A stretch of 64,000 nt of DNA from Lutjanus erythropterus (Eukaryota; Chordata; Actinopteri; Lutjaniformes; Lutjanidae): positions 25,395,253 through 25,459,252 of the forward strand of contig CM034607.1 in NCBI GenBank assembly GCA_020091685.1, read 5' to 3'. The stretch's first letter is position 1, and every line of letters starts with the position of its first letter. The translations under genes were made by a program, and so were the position numbers. The notes beneath the pieces were generated by a model. The model did no database searches and was not told where the DNA came from. It saw only the letters and a list, made by a program, of their open reading frames with translations. Positions 34,061-43,063 of the stretch are shown here, in pieces.

Positions 34061-35040
34061 TGATAAACTGGTAGATAATCATCTTTTCATTAAACTTTCA
34101 TCCCCAGTGACTTAAATATTCAAGAGCCCAATTACAGAGCTTGTATCTCTCTCTCTCTCACTCTCATTCTCCCTCACTCTCGCTTTTCTTAACAAGAGCA
34201 GTCGGGGGGGGAGATGAGGGGTGAGTGGCTTAAGGGTTGAGTGAGAGCATCATTATGGAGCGGTCAAACGGGGGGAGAAAGAGATGACCCGTCGTCCCTC
34301 ATCGTGGAGGACAGGGAGCAGCAGGCCTGATGCGAGCCTGCCTGTCTAAATACCAGGATAAGAAAGGGAAGAGGAGGAATAGGGATGGAAGGGCAGCAGA
34401 TAGACATGCAGAGTGTGCAGTCGTGCAGGTTTGACGGAGGGATGGATGGATGGAGGGAGGGATGGTGGGAGACAGAGGAAGAGACAGATGAACAGAGAGC
34501 AGAGAGGAGTATAGATTTTCCAGGCAGATAGTGGAAAGATGTGTGCATCCTGATGAGTGCCACAAACAGGGCGCATGACTCTCTTGTCTGCTCTTTCTGT
34601 GTGTGTGTGTGCGTGTGTAGTGTGTGTGTAAGTGTGTGTCAGTGTATTAGCAGTCAGAGCACTGAAGCCCACGGGCGATTCCTGTGTGTGCTTATGATAA
34701 AGGGAAAAAGGAGGAAGTATAACGGGGAAGCGGGCGTGGAGGGAGGGGTAGGGTGGGGTGGGGTGGAGGGGGTTGAGGGGCGGTGAGAGGAGACGAGGAA
34801 GTTGGTTCGGGGGTGGGTAGGTTTGGTGGGTGGTGTGTATGTAGAGAGAGCGAGAGAGAGAGAGAGAAAAAAAAGAAGAAGAGAGAGGAGGAAAGAGCAT
34901 CCAGCAGAGCAGGGAGCTTCCTCTGTGCTGTCAAAGCCTCTGGATCATGTCCCCATTGGTCTTTCTCTCTCTCTTTCACACACACATACAGAGAGAGAGA
35001 GAGAAAGAGAGACTTGTGTTACTATATTCGTGGGGACCCG
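34060..35040. repeat. Low-complexity purine/pyrimidine-rich and GT/CT tracts
   Basis: CT run at 34145-34162, GGA/GATG-rich stretch 34430-34475, GT tract at 34600-34640, G-rich GGGTGGGGTGGGGTGG at 34748-34768, and AG runs near 34847-34890 and 34988-35012. Several long frames here, including a 184-codon one, are artefacts of this composition. Confidence 0.7.
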
Positions 35041-35222
35041 TCTTTGACAATGCATTTCCTTGCCCCTTACCCCAAACCTACCTATCACAACTAACTGTAG
35101 AGGAGCCTGATCGATATATCTGCTAATATTATCGCCTATATCACAGACATATTGGTATCTGCCAGTATAAACTCTTTGATATGCATTTTATGTGTATTCA
35201 AACCTTTTTCTCAAATGCACAA

Positions 35223-35545
35223 TGGACCCTTCCCAAGTCCCACCCCTTTTTGGTCTGTGCTCCAATGACAGGTAAGCAAGCCCGGTACCTCAGTCAACTG
35301 TCTCCTGTCCTGTTTCATGTACACAGATATACTGTATGCTGTGACATATAGTCAGATCTTAACTTAGCTAATGTTAGCAAAACACGTGCTAACTAGCGAG
35401 CTGATCTACGTCAATCATTAGTTAGCTAGTTAGCTGTGTTTTGCAAATATTAGCAAACTTAAGATGTGGCCCCATATGTTGCTTTTACAGGAAAAGGAGA
35501 AAGTTGACTGAGGTACCGAGTTTGCTCAGCGGTGTGGAAGGGTCA
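35223..35545. mobile_element. Foldback (palindromic) miniature element
   Basis: The two halves are imperfect reverse complements. GGACCCTTCC at 35224 pairs with GGAAGGGTC at 35536. GGTACCTCAGTCAACT near 35284 pairs with AGTTGACTGAGGTACC near 35502. GTTAGCAAAACAC near 35373 pairs with GTGTTTTGCAAATATTAG near 35433. The ends act as terminal inverted repeats of a non-autonomous DNA element about 320 bp long. No clear target-site duplication was established. Confidence 0.65.
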
Positions 35546-35999
35546 ATATGTAAGTTCTGCCACTTGATAACATCTGAAGTAGTGTGGAATCATGGGAGTT
35601 GTTGTCTTCACTGTTGAGCAACCACTTTTGCCAATGAAAATCTATCTGATATAACTCAGGCAAAAACATGTTTATGGACAAAGTGATGTATTAAGGTTTT
35701 ATTTACGTGTTCACTGACTTTCTTCCTCACTCCCTGTCATATCTGATGTGTTCTGTAATGAGTGGCTAGGAAGTAAACGGACCATTACTTTGAATAAATT
35801 GTGTATTTCTCTGACATTTGGGATAGTATAAGTACACAGCTCAACAAAATATAGACAATAAACATATAGATGTTTTAGACATTTTAATACAGAAATGTTA
35901 CATATTATTTACGTTATTCAAGTTCATATTTAAGTTTACAGCGTCAGTGCCCTGATGTCATTTAAGACAAAAACATTTATTGTTAAGCTGTAAAATATC

Positions 36000-36245
36000 C
36001 TGCCTCCATTACATATGACAAAATTTCCTTAAAGTGTCTCCTCTGTATCACGGCCTTAACATTTCTCCTCCTTGCATCATTTCCTCTATTGGCTAAGTAC
36101 ACACTCAGTGAGGTCCCAGCAACAAGAACAGCCTCATGATTCACGATTCATGGGAGCAACGTTGCTCTTGGGATCTGCATCTGGACGAGCGACCAGTTGT
36201 TACTCCCCTCATCCCCTAGACTTTTCTTGGGGCTGTAATACTCAA
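36000..36245. repeat. Outlying copy of the 31-34 kb repeat
   Basis: Contains AAATTTCCTTAAAGTGTCTCC, the block-B phrases CAGCAACAAGAA and TTCATGGGA, and the block-C phrases CTTGGGATCTGCATCTGG, TTACTCCCCTCATCCCCTAG and CTTTTCTTGGGGCTGTAA. It is about 2 kb beyond the main array. Confidence 0.7.
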
Positions 36246-37099
36246 ACAACCAAAGTACCACAGTAACCAAATAAATTAACCAAAATATTCAAGAAACCAG
36301 TGAAGTTACGGTTATTTTATTAACGTTAGTTTAACATTTAATGCAATCTTGCGGTGAGTTTGCAGGTTTCAAACATGTCACCTTACCCTACCCTTATTAA
36401 TTATCAGCTTATAAAATGGTGTAAATGTCATGTGAGGACCTTTAAATAATATTTCATTTCCATTTAATTTGTTTATTTTTGTCTACACTGCAAACATTAC
36501 TAAGTGATTTATTTCTAAATTGAGCTGCAAACCATTTTTTTCTTGGGAAAAAGGCTCAATTCTACCTACACTTGAATATTACTTTCTTTTTTCCTGCAGG
36601 AATCAACTTTCCTCAAGAATTTTGTGTGGATGTATCTTAAACAAAGAAAAGATAATGAAGGCTGTTGCACTATAGACAAGATTTTTTTTTACTTGATTAG
36701 CACATGCTTGAAACTAGGTCATTTTTATTGAAAACGTGCTAATTCTCCTGTTAAGGAGTCTCCTGTTTTTAAGCCTCAATAACAAAAGTGACTCAATAAA
36801 AATATTTTTTTCAGGTGTAAGAACATCAAACTGAAATGTACTTAGTCTAAAATAAATCTAAACAGACTAAAACACACCATGTATAGTTTGTATATAATTT
36901 TACAACAAAAACAACTATTTATCTTGTTAAAATCCCTGATATTCCCAGAAACAGCACAGAGAACATGACCTCCCTGGTTACGAACCAAAATCGATGAGCA
37001 GAATCGGAATAAGAATCGTTTAAATCTAAATGATACCGAACCCTACCCACAAGTCTATTGGGCTCCCAGTTTTTGGACCCCATGAATATAGTAATATAA

Positions 37100-37215
37100 A
37101 CCTATACACACACACACACACACATGCACACACACACGTTCTCCCTCACCCAATTGCTCTCTCTTCTCCCTCAAACCAACCCCTCTCCTCCCTCCCTCCC
37201 TCCCTCCCTCTCATG
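37100..37215. repeat. (CA)n and (CCCT)n simple repeats
   Basis: CA tract at about 37104-37138 and CCTCCCTCCCTCCC at about 37188-37211. Confidence 0.85.
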
Positions 37216-37219
37216 AAAA

Positions 37220-37440
37220 GAGTGTCTTGGCAGGGTAATTAAGAATGGCCTCTAAACACAGGAGTATGGCAGGAACGCTCCAGATGAAAGTAAATGATTA
37301 AAATAATTACAGGCTGAGAGCTGACGAGCCGGAGTGTGGGGTGGCCGCCGGACATTTGTCGGTAATTAGATAATTAATCTGAATGCAAATGATGAGCCCT
37401 AACGAAGCAGTCAAGCTGAACCAGCGACAACTGCCGTGAG
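37220..37440. promoter_or_regulatory. Possible conserved enhancer with octamer and TAATTA sites
   Basis: Unique-looking block with GGTAATTAAGAATGG, ATGATTAAAATAATTACAGG, GGTAATTAGATAATTAATC and an octamer-type ATGCAAAT near 37383. This clustering of homeodomain and POU motifs is typical of vertebrate developmental enhancers. Function and conservation are inferred, not shown. Confidence 0.35.
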
Positions 37441-37940
37441 TGAAATGTGAAGGGGTGGAGGAGAGGGGGGAGAGAAAAGAGAGGAAAAAGCAAAAAAAAA
37501 AAGCAGAGAGGAGAGAGAAGGGGGGTGAAAAAACACATGAATATGAGTGTAAAATATCCAACCCCCCCAAAAAATCAGCATGAACAGACTCAAAAGCACA
37601 AGCAGAGGCAGTGCAAGCAGCAGCATTGTAAATCAATAACTGTTTCTGGCAGTGACAGCTCACAAAACACCCTCCTGCTTCACTCTGTTTGTAACTTTCA
37701 GCTGTAGTGACAAGCAGACATGAATACCTTGTTAAAAATATACAAAAGGCGAGCCACCATGGGTTGTGCTCTGTGGAAAAAAAAAAAAGAAAACGGTAAA
37801 AAATGTCTCCTCTCCTCTCCCAGGGAGCCGAAATGCCAAATGAAGGGTATGAACATGAAATGGCACCTGAGGAGGCAAACAGAGCACGTTTTGCACACCC
37901 TAAAATGCGTGAGCAAATTGTGGATTTACTCGCTGGCTGC

Positions 37941-37963
37941 TACACACACACACACACACACAC
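37941..37963. repeat. (CA)n microsatellite
   Basis: Uninterrupted alternating CA. Confidence 0.9.
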
Positions 37964-38639
37964 TCATTATCTCTCTATGTGTCTCTTTCTCACTCACAAA
38001 TACTATCAGCATGTTGTACGTGCTCTCAGCAGATGTAAATAACCAACTTCATAGCTTCTTCAGGCAGGGTTGGTATAACAGGTGTAGATATACTTGTCAG
38101 CATCCTCGGCAGTGCTGTGGATCATTTCTTCAGGTTTAAATAAAGATCTTCAGGGTTTATTTATCACAATTCTAACTAATGCACAGTTATATTGCAGGGA
38201 AAGGTGCAGCAGTACTGTCTCTATTTCTATAGGACTTTTACTAACAAATAAAAGTAAGGAGCATCTTAATGTATTCAGTATTATGATAAGTGAGTTACTG
38301 AATACAGATGGACAAAATTAAACGTCAAGACCAGCATGAATCAAGTGTCTCCTAAATCTTGCATTCAGGGGTGTAAATATAGACAGTGCAAGCAGTACGT
38401 TTTAAAATAAAGAACGATATACTATCATGTACAGTGTGCACACATTACAACATTTCACGAGTCTCACATCATCAATCTGGTATCAGTTTAACCAGCTAAT
38501 CCTACAGTTAATTCATTATCATGGCCTGTAATGAAAAAAACACTTCACTTGGTGGAAATTTCAACATTATTTTGTCTTTAAATCTTTAAATTAAGGAGAA
38601 CAGCATCACAGCACAGTGACCAACTTCTAATATTAGCAA

Positions 38640-39485
38640 CACAGACCAATGCTTACTTTAACTGAGCAGACCAACCGCTAACGTTAGCTACACAGAAATC
38701 CTAGCTAGCTAATCTGTCAATACTGCTAACACTGAAAAATATTTAGAGACTGCAGGTGGTGATGCTGGTGACCAGGATTGTGTGTGGGAATAATTTCATG
38801 TCAGTTTACTTTAATTTTGAGTGTCTAGTATTTAACAAAGCACATTTAAATGCACAAAATCATGGTCATAGGTGGACAAACAATATAAGCTAAATAAATG
38901 AAGAATAAACATTTTATTGCGCTTAACAATTTCACCATATTTGGAACAGTACTGATGGATAACATTAATGTTAGCTATAGCTAGCACTATAGTTAGTAGT
39001 TAGCTACTATTAGTGAACACCATCGGTTGCTAGCTAGTAAGTTAGCTGCTACTGCAGGTGTAAAACAGAAAGTCAGGAATGCTTAATAGTTACCGTGAAA
39101 TTAGGAGAGTTTATTTAAGATTTTGGGAAAGTTAAGACAGAGAATCTCAATTTCTTCTAAGTCAAGGACCCCTTACAAGATAGAAAATACATCAGGGACA
39201 CCATCATTTGTGTCCTTTGGGTTATAGAGAGCTGGTTTCTACCATTTAATCGGTGATGTGTGGGTGACACATGATGTTATTTATATTAAAAAACACTCCA
39301 CCCAACTCTATTTGACAACCACTAAGACTGGATTCTTGTTTACACTTTTCCTCTTAGAAATTAGGAACATTGTTCATCTGTCATGGCATTTTCCCTAAAT
39401 CACATCTTAACCCTAATTACCACGGTTACCAAACAGTTAAGATAAAAACTGCAAGTTAAAAGGTTTCTATTATATGGCCTCGTGT
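38640..39485. repeat. Dispersed repeat copy, homologous to 18935-19315
   Basis: Longer copy of the same element, with GTTAGCTACTATTAG, AGTGAACACCATC, CAGGTGTAAAACAGAAAGTC, TTTATTTAAGATTTTGGG and ACCACGGTTACCAAACAGTT in the same order. About 150-200 bp near 39140-39330 (including CAAGGACCCCTTA) is absent from the other copy and is probably inserted. Confidence 0.6.
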
Positions 39486-39489
39486 GACT

Positions 39490-40130
39490 ATGTGGGCTAT
39501 ACGACATTATTCGCATCATTTTCATATTCATCAAATTATTTCGTAACCTCTTGTGCTCTGTAAGCATCTTTGTTATTATTTACAGTATTGCATTGTTTGC
39601 ACAGCAATTTTCTTAAGTCTGTACACCATGGTCCGGGAGGAACACTCATATTTTTCCAATCATTAGGTTTTTGTTTCAATCAGTAACTTGTCTGTATATC
39701 AGCTAACAGACTGACCCAGTTTATCTGAGATAGATAGCTGCACAGTCAGAGGCAGACATCAGTGTTGATAAGTCCCCCCCTTGTTAGTGCAAATTATGCA
39801 ACACATCCACTTTACACCTTTAAGAGACTCTAGAGGAAAGCGTCTTACCTGTCCACCACTCTCATTAAATCCAGACAGATCGCCCACTCGCTCATTCAGT
39901 CTGCCTCATCATGATCACTGGAGACCAATGCTGTGTACAGGAATGTGGTTGTTAGTCAACATGTTTGGCTAGTAGCTTATTAAGCTCTGTGCAGGTTGAC
40001 ATTATCAGTGACATATGCCGTCACCCCATAAATCTGAGCTCTACACACCCAACAGTTTTTGGAGCTCAGAATACTCTTTGGCAGACTTCATATTGGCAAA
40101 TTATTTATTTATTTATTTTTTTTTTTTTGG
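39490..40130. other. Intergenic, no gene seen
   Basis: No recognised repeat family or open frame with protein character. A T/G homopolymer run lies at 40108-40137. Confidence 0.4.
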
Positions 40131-40134
40131 GGGG

Positions 40135-40410
40135 GGGACACTTTATATGACACCCATGTGTATAATGCATCACTTATAATGCATTATACTGTGCTTATAG
40201 CAATGTATAATAGTAGTTATAAACACTCATGACTATTCATACTCAGCTCTAACAATCAACAAATTATAAAACATTTTATGACTTATAAGGTCAAGTATCA
40301 TAATACTCCATAATTAATGGTCACTCACTGAAATGTTATGGCAGTGATCATAGCGTATTATATTTATTATAATACATTATAATCATTTTGTAATATGGTC
40401 TAATAACTAA
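40135..40410. repeat. 'ATAATGCATTATA' dispersed repeat
   Basis: Rich in self-complementary TTATAATGCATTATA and ATTATAATACATTATAA words, with GTTATAAACACTCATGA. This is a non-coding miniature-element pattern frequent in fish. Confidence 0.5.
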
Positions 40411-41035
40411 ATAGATTATTGGCTATGAAAGGTTGCATGATATATCAAATACTGCAAATGTGTTTCGCGGTTTCATTAAAATTGACATCACTTCTACTAT
40501 CACTGACAAAATGCCCGGTTTGGCAGAAGAAATTATTTCTGTTAAGTTTTGCAACAGAAAGAACTTCTATATCTACTGGCAATTCTTGATTAAGTATTTA
40601 TTTACATTTACAAGCAGGTGAAAAATAAAAATAGATTTTCTTTTGAGTCAGAAAGTCTTATTCTGAAATTTTATGTCAATTAAATGTGAATATAAAACAT
40701 TGTTTAAAGGTGGTTACAGAGCTCTGAACTGCTGATATTTCATTTTTTTGTGATTCAAATGTTATGAATAAAGAAAAAACAAAATACCAACACTAGTCAA
40801 TTTTCTCCTTATAGACAATTCCTTTATAGCTCTCAGATCCTTACATCCCCAAAACTAATGTTCCAAAGTTAACAAATTACAGCTTCCACATGTAGTTAAA
40901 CTTCATATTAAACTGTCACATACTTTCTTTCTATGTATCATGTGCACGATCAACCAGTGTGTGACTAAAAAGTCAGTTACACCAGTCAAGGCAAAATGAA
41001 AAACAAACAGTGGACCTTTAACTAGCAAAGATTTA

Positions 41036-41300
41036 CCAGATTAATTGTTCGGTCGATAAAATAAAACAGAAAATACCGAAAAATGTCTGTCAGCATGTCC
41101 CCAAATATCATGTTTCATCGACAACCCTTAGATGTTCGGTTCGAGGAGTAAAGAAATCAGAATATCACAGAATTTAAAAAGCTAGAATTAAAGAATTTTG
41201 ACTTTTTTTTTTCTTAAAAATTACTCAAAGCGATTAATCATAACAGTTGGCAATTAGTCTAATATTTGACAACAAATGGATTAATCGTTGCAGCTCTACC
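41036..41300 (-). repeat. Dispersed AT-rich repeat, copy 5
   Basis: Begins AGATTAATTGTTCGGTCGAT and ends GGATTAATCGTTGCAGCTC, the reverse orientation of copies 1 and 3. Confidence 0.55.
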
Positions 41301-41672
41301 TTTAACATGACACATCTAAGCTAAATGCTCACAGGACACATATTCTGTATAAATGTTTCAACAAAAAACAAAATAAAGGACATGCTTTAGGTTTTACTTA
41401 TCAAACTACTGGTCATTTTAGTGGTATCACCACATAATGACCTAATCAACCACAATAAGAGCATTTCAACAAACAACCAAACATATGAAACTCCAAAGAA
41501 TCAAAATGTGCATTATAAAGAGCTGGATATAGACAGAAACTTAAATGTTTTGAGTAAAGCACGCATTAAAGTATTGTCCTCCCACAGTCAGTGTTTTTTC
41601 AGCATGTCAATGATAAAAATAACATGCTATAAGAGATTTCTTCAGTCTTTTTAAGTATTTCAGTCACAGTAT

Positions 41673-42452
41673 TTACTCCACAACCAGCTCAAACCCCTCT
41701 GCCTCCTCAAACTCTGCGTTCATCTTTGCAGCCATGGCGTCCAGCTCTGAGGCGTTTATCTGTTGGACCTTCTTCTTCCTCCTCTTCTCCTTCACCACAG
41801 CTACTCCCGGTATGTTTGTGTCCTGCTCGGGGAAAGCTGAACCACCACCACACTCCTCCGCCTCAAGCAGAGATGTGAAAGAGTTCAGACCAGACAAAGA
41901 TCCAGAAACCTCCAGACCTCTCTTGGGTTGCCGGACCACCTCGGGGGTTTGCAGCTTCTCAAAGCCGAACAGGGTCTCTCTGGACTCGGGGCTGTTGAGG
42001 GACTTGTCACTGAGCCTGCTATAGGACCGGCGCACCTTCTGCGACCACACCGCGTCTGCTGGATCCTCTGGGGGTGCAGGGGGCGGCGGCGGAGGGGAGG
42101 GGAGGATCGGTGAGGGCATAGCGGCCTTCTTTGACTCCTTGGCCGAGGAGGAGCCCCTACGCCCCGGAACAGGACCTGGGGTCGACACCTTGGGTTTCTT
42201 CTGCTGGCCACTTTCTGGCTCCGACCGTCTCGGTGTGTTCTCCTTGTTGTGCTCCGACGGTGCGACGGTTTTTCTGGGTGCTATTTTCCTCACAGTGATG
42301 CGGCGTTTAACAGCAACAGGGTCCAGCGCCATTTTGTTGTCACTTATAACGTTAGACTGAGGAGGTGAACTTAATCGCGCTGATCGTCTTCTCTCCGAGC
42401 CGTTAACATTATTAGACTCCGCCATTATGTTTCCAGGATTCCCTTCGTTCAT
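41673..42452 (-). CDS. cdca5: Sororin (cell division cycle associated 5), intronless
   Basis: A complete 259-codon single-exon frame. Sororin binds chromatin-bound cohesin and PDS5 after replication and protects cohesion against WAPL until mitosis. Family marks: a basic serine/proline-rich N-terminus (RRRSARLSSPP, residues 21-31), a KEN box at 70-72 for APC/C-Cdh1 destruction, KVRRSYSRL at 139-147, the FGF motif at 162-164 (LFGFEKL) that contacts PDS5, a lysine-rich stretch at 221-229, and the conserved C-terminal tail from about 235 ending MNAEFEEAEGFELVVE. The length is close to human sororin (about 250). Human CDCA5 has several introns, but none interrupts this frame. A second ATG at codon 10 (42425-42423) also has a good context and could be the true start. 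The gene is head-to-head with psmb2, ATGs about 520 bp apart. Being uninterrupted with all motifs, it looks functional rather than a dead retrocopy. Confidence 0.94.
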   Translation of the reverse strand: MNEGNPGNIMAESNNVNGSERRRSARLSSPPQSNVISDNKMALDPVAVKRRITVRKIAPRKTVAPSEHNKENTPRRSEPESGQQKKPKVSTPGPVPGRRGSSSAKESKKAAMPSPILPSPPPPPPAPPEDPADAVWSQKVRRSYSRLSDKSLNSPESRETLFGFEKLQTPEVVRQPKRGLEVSGSLSGLNSFTSLLEAEECGGGSAFPEQDTNIPGVAVVKEKRRKKKVQQINASELDAMAAKMNAEFEEAEGFELVVE

Positions 42453-42972
42453 ACTGACCTCTTCGTGGTGAAACAGCCGTTTCTTGTTTGATTTACTTCA
42501 CAATCGGCACTGCAGTATCATAACACGGGCGACACGACAACAGCAGTCCGCTCAAATTGCCCGCCCGAGTCGCGTTGATAGGACGTCATATCTACAAGGG
42601 AAACCTAGGTTTGCCAAACTCTCGCGAGACTTGTACGATTTTTTTTCCAGAGTGCACCTTATATTTACTAATCGTGTTTTATATTGTGATGACACTGTAA
42701 TTAAAATCTTCTTGGATTTAGGGACAGAATCCACTCGGTTAGCGTTTGTGAAAGATCGGGGTTTGGATTAAAGTGATCACTCTCGCAAGATCTTTCGCGG
42801 GTCTGGGGTTACCATCTACACATGACGCTTGTAAATGACGATTTCCGGTGACGACAAGAGCGTGCGCCACCTATCTCAAACTTTTGCTGTGTAATCTGCA
42901 CAGGCGAAGCGAAGAGACCTCTGTCATTTCATAATATTGTAAAAATCTTCCACCTCATATCTGTTTTACAGA
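42453..42972. promoter_or_regulatory. Shared divergent promoter of cdca5 and psmb2
   Basis: About 520 bp separate the two start codons. The interval is CpG-richer than its surroundings. It contains a perfect TCTCGCGAGA at 42620-42629, an element known from TATA-less bidirectional housekeeping promoters, and a one-mismatch copy TCTCGCAAGA at 42781-42790. An ETS-like site (complement of ATTTCCGGT, 42841-42849) lies closer to psmb2. No TATA box is evident at a convincing position for either gene. The untranslated first-exon ends of both genes must fall within this interval, but their exact starts are unknown. Confidence 0.65.
42620..42629. promoter_or_regulatory. TCTCGCGAGA palindromic promoter element
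   Basis: Perfect palindrome between the divergent genes, about 168 bp from the cdca5 ATG and 344 bp from the psmb2 ATG. Confidence 0.75.
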
Positions 42973-43063
42973 ATGGAATATTTAATCGGGATACAGGGAC
43001 CTGATTTCGTCCTGGTCGCTGCGGATAATGTTGCAGCCAGCAGCATCATTCAGATGAAACATG
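42973..43063 (+). CDS. psmb2: psmb2 exon 1
   Basis: Codes from the initiator ATG through QMKH plus one base of the next codon. The donor is GTATGAC at 43064. Confidence 0.96.

Noticed and set aside
34346..34900. 184-codon minus-strand frame
   Set aside because: Composed of serine/proline/leucine-rich and histidine-threonine repeats from GA, GT and GGA low-complexity DNA; no family resemblance.
41885..42211. 108-codon minus-strand frame within cdca5
   Set aside because: Out-of-frame shadow, arginine/proline rich, of the sororin coding sequence.
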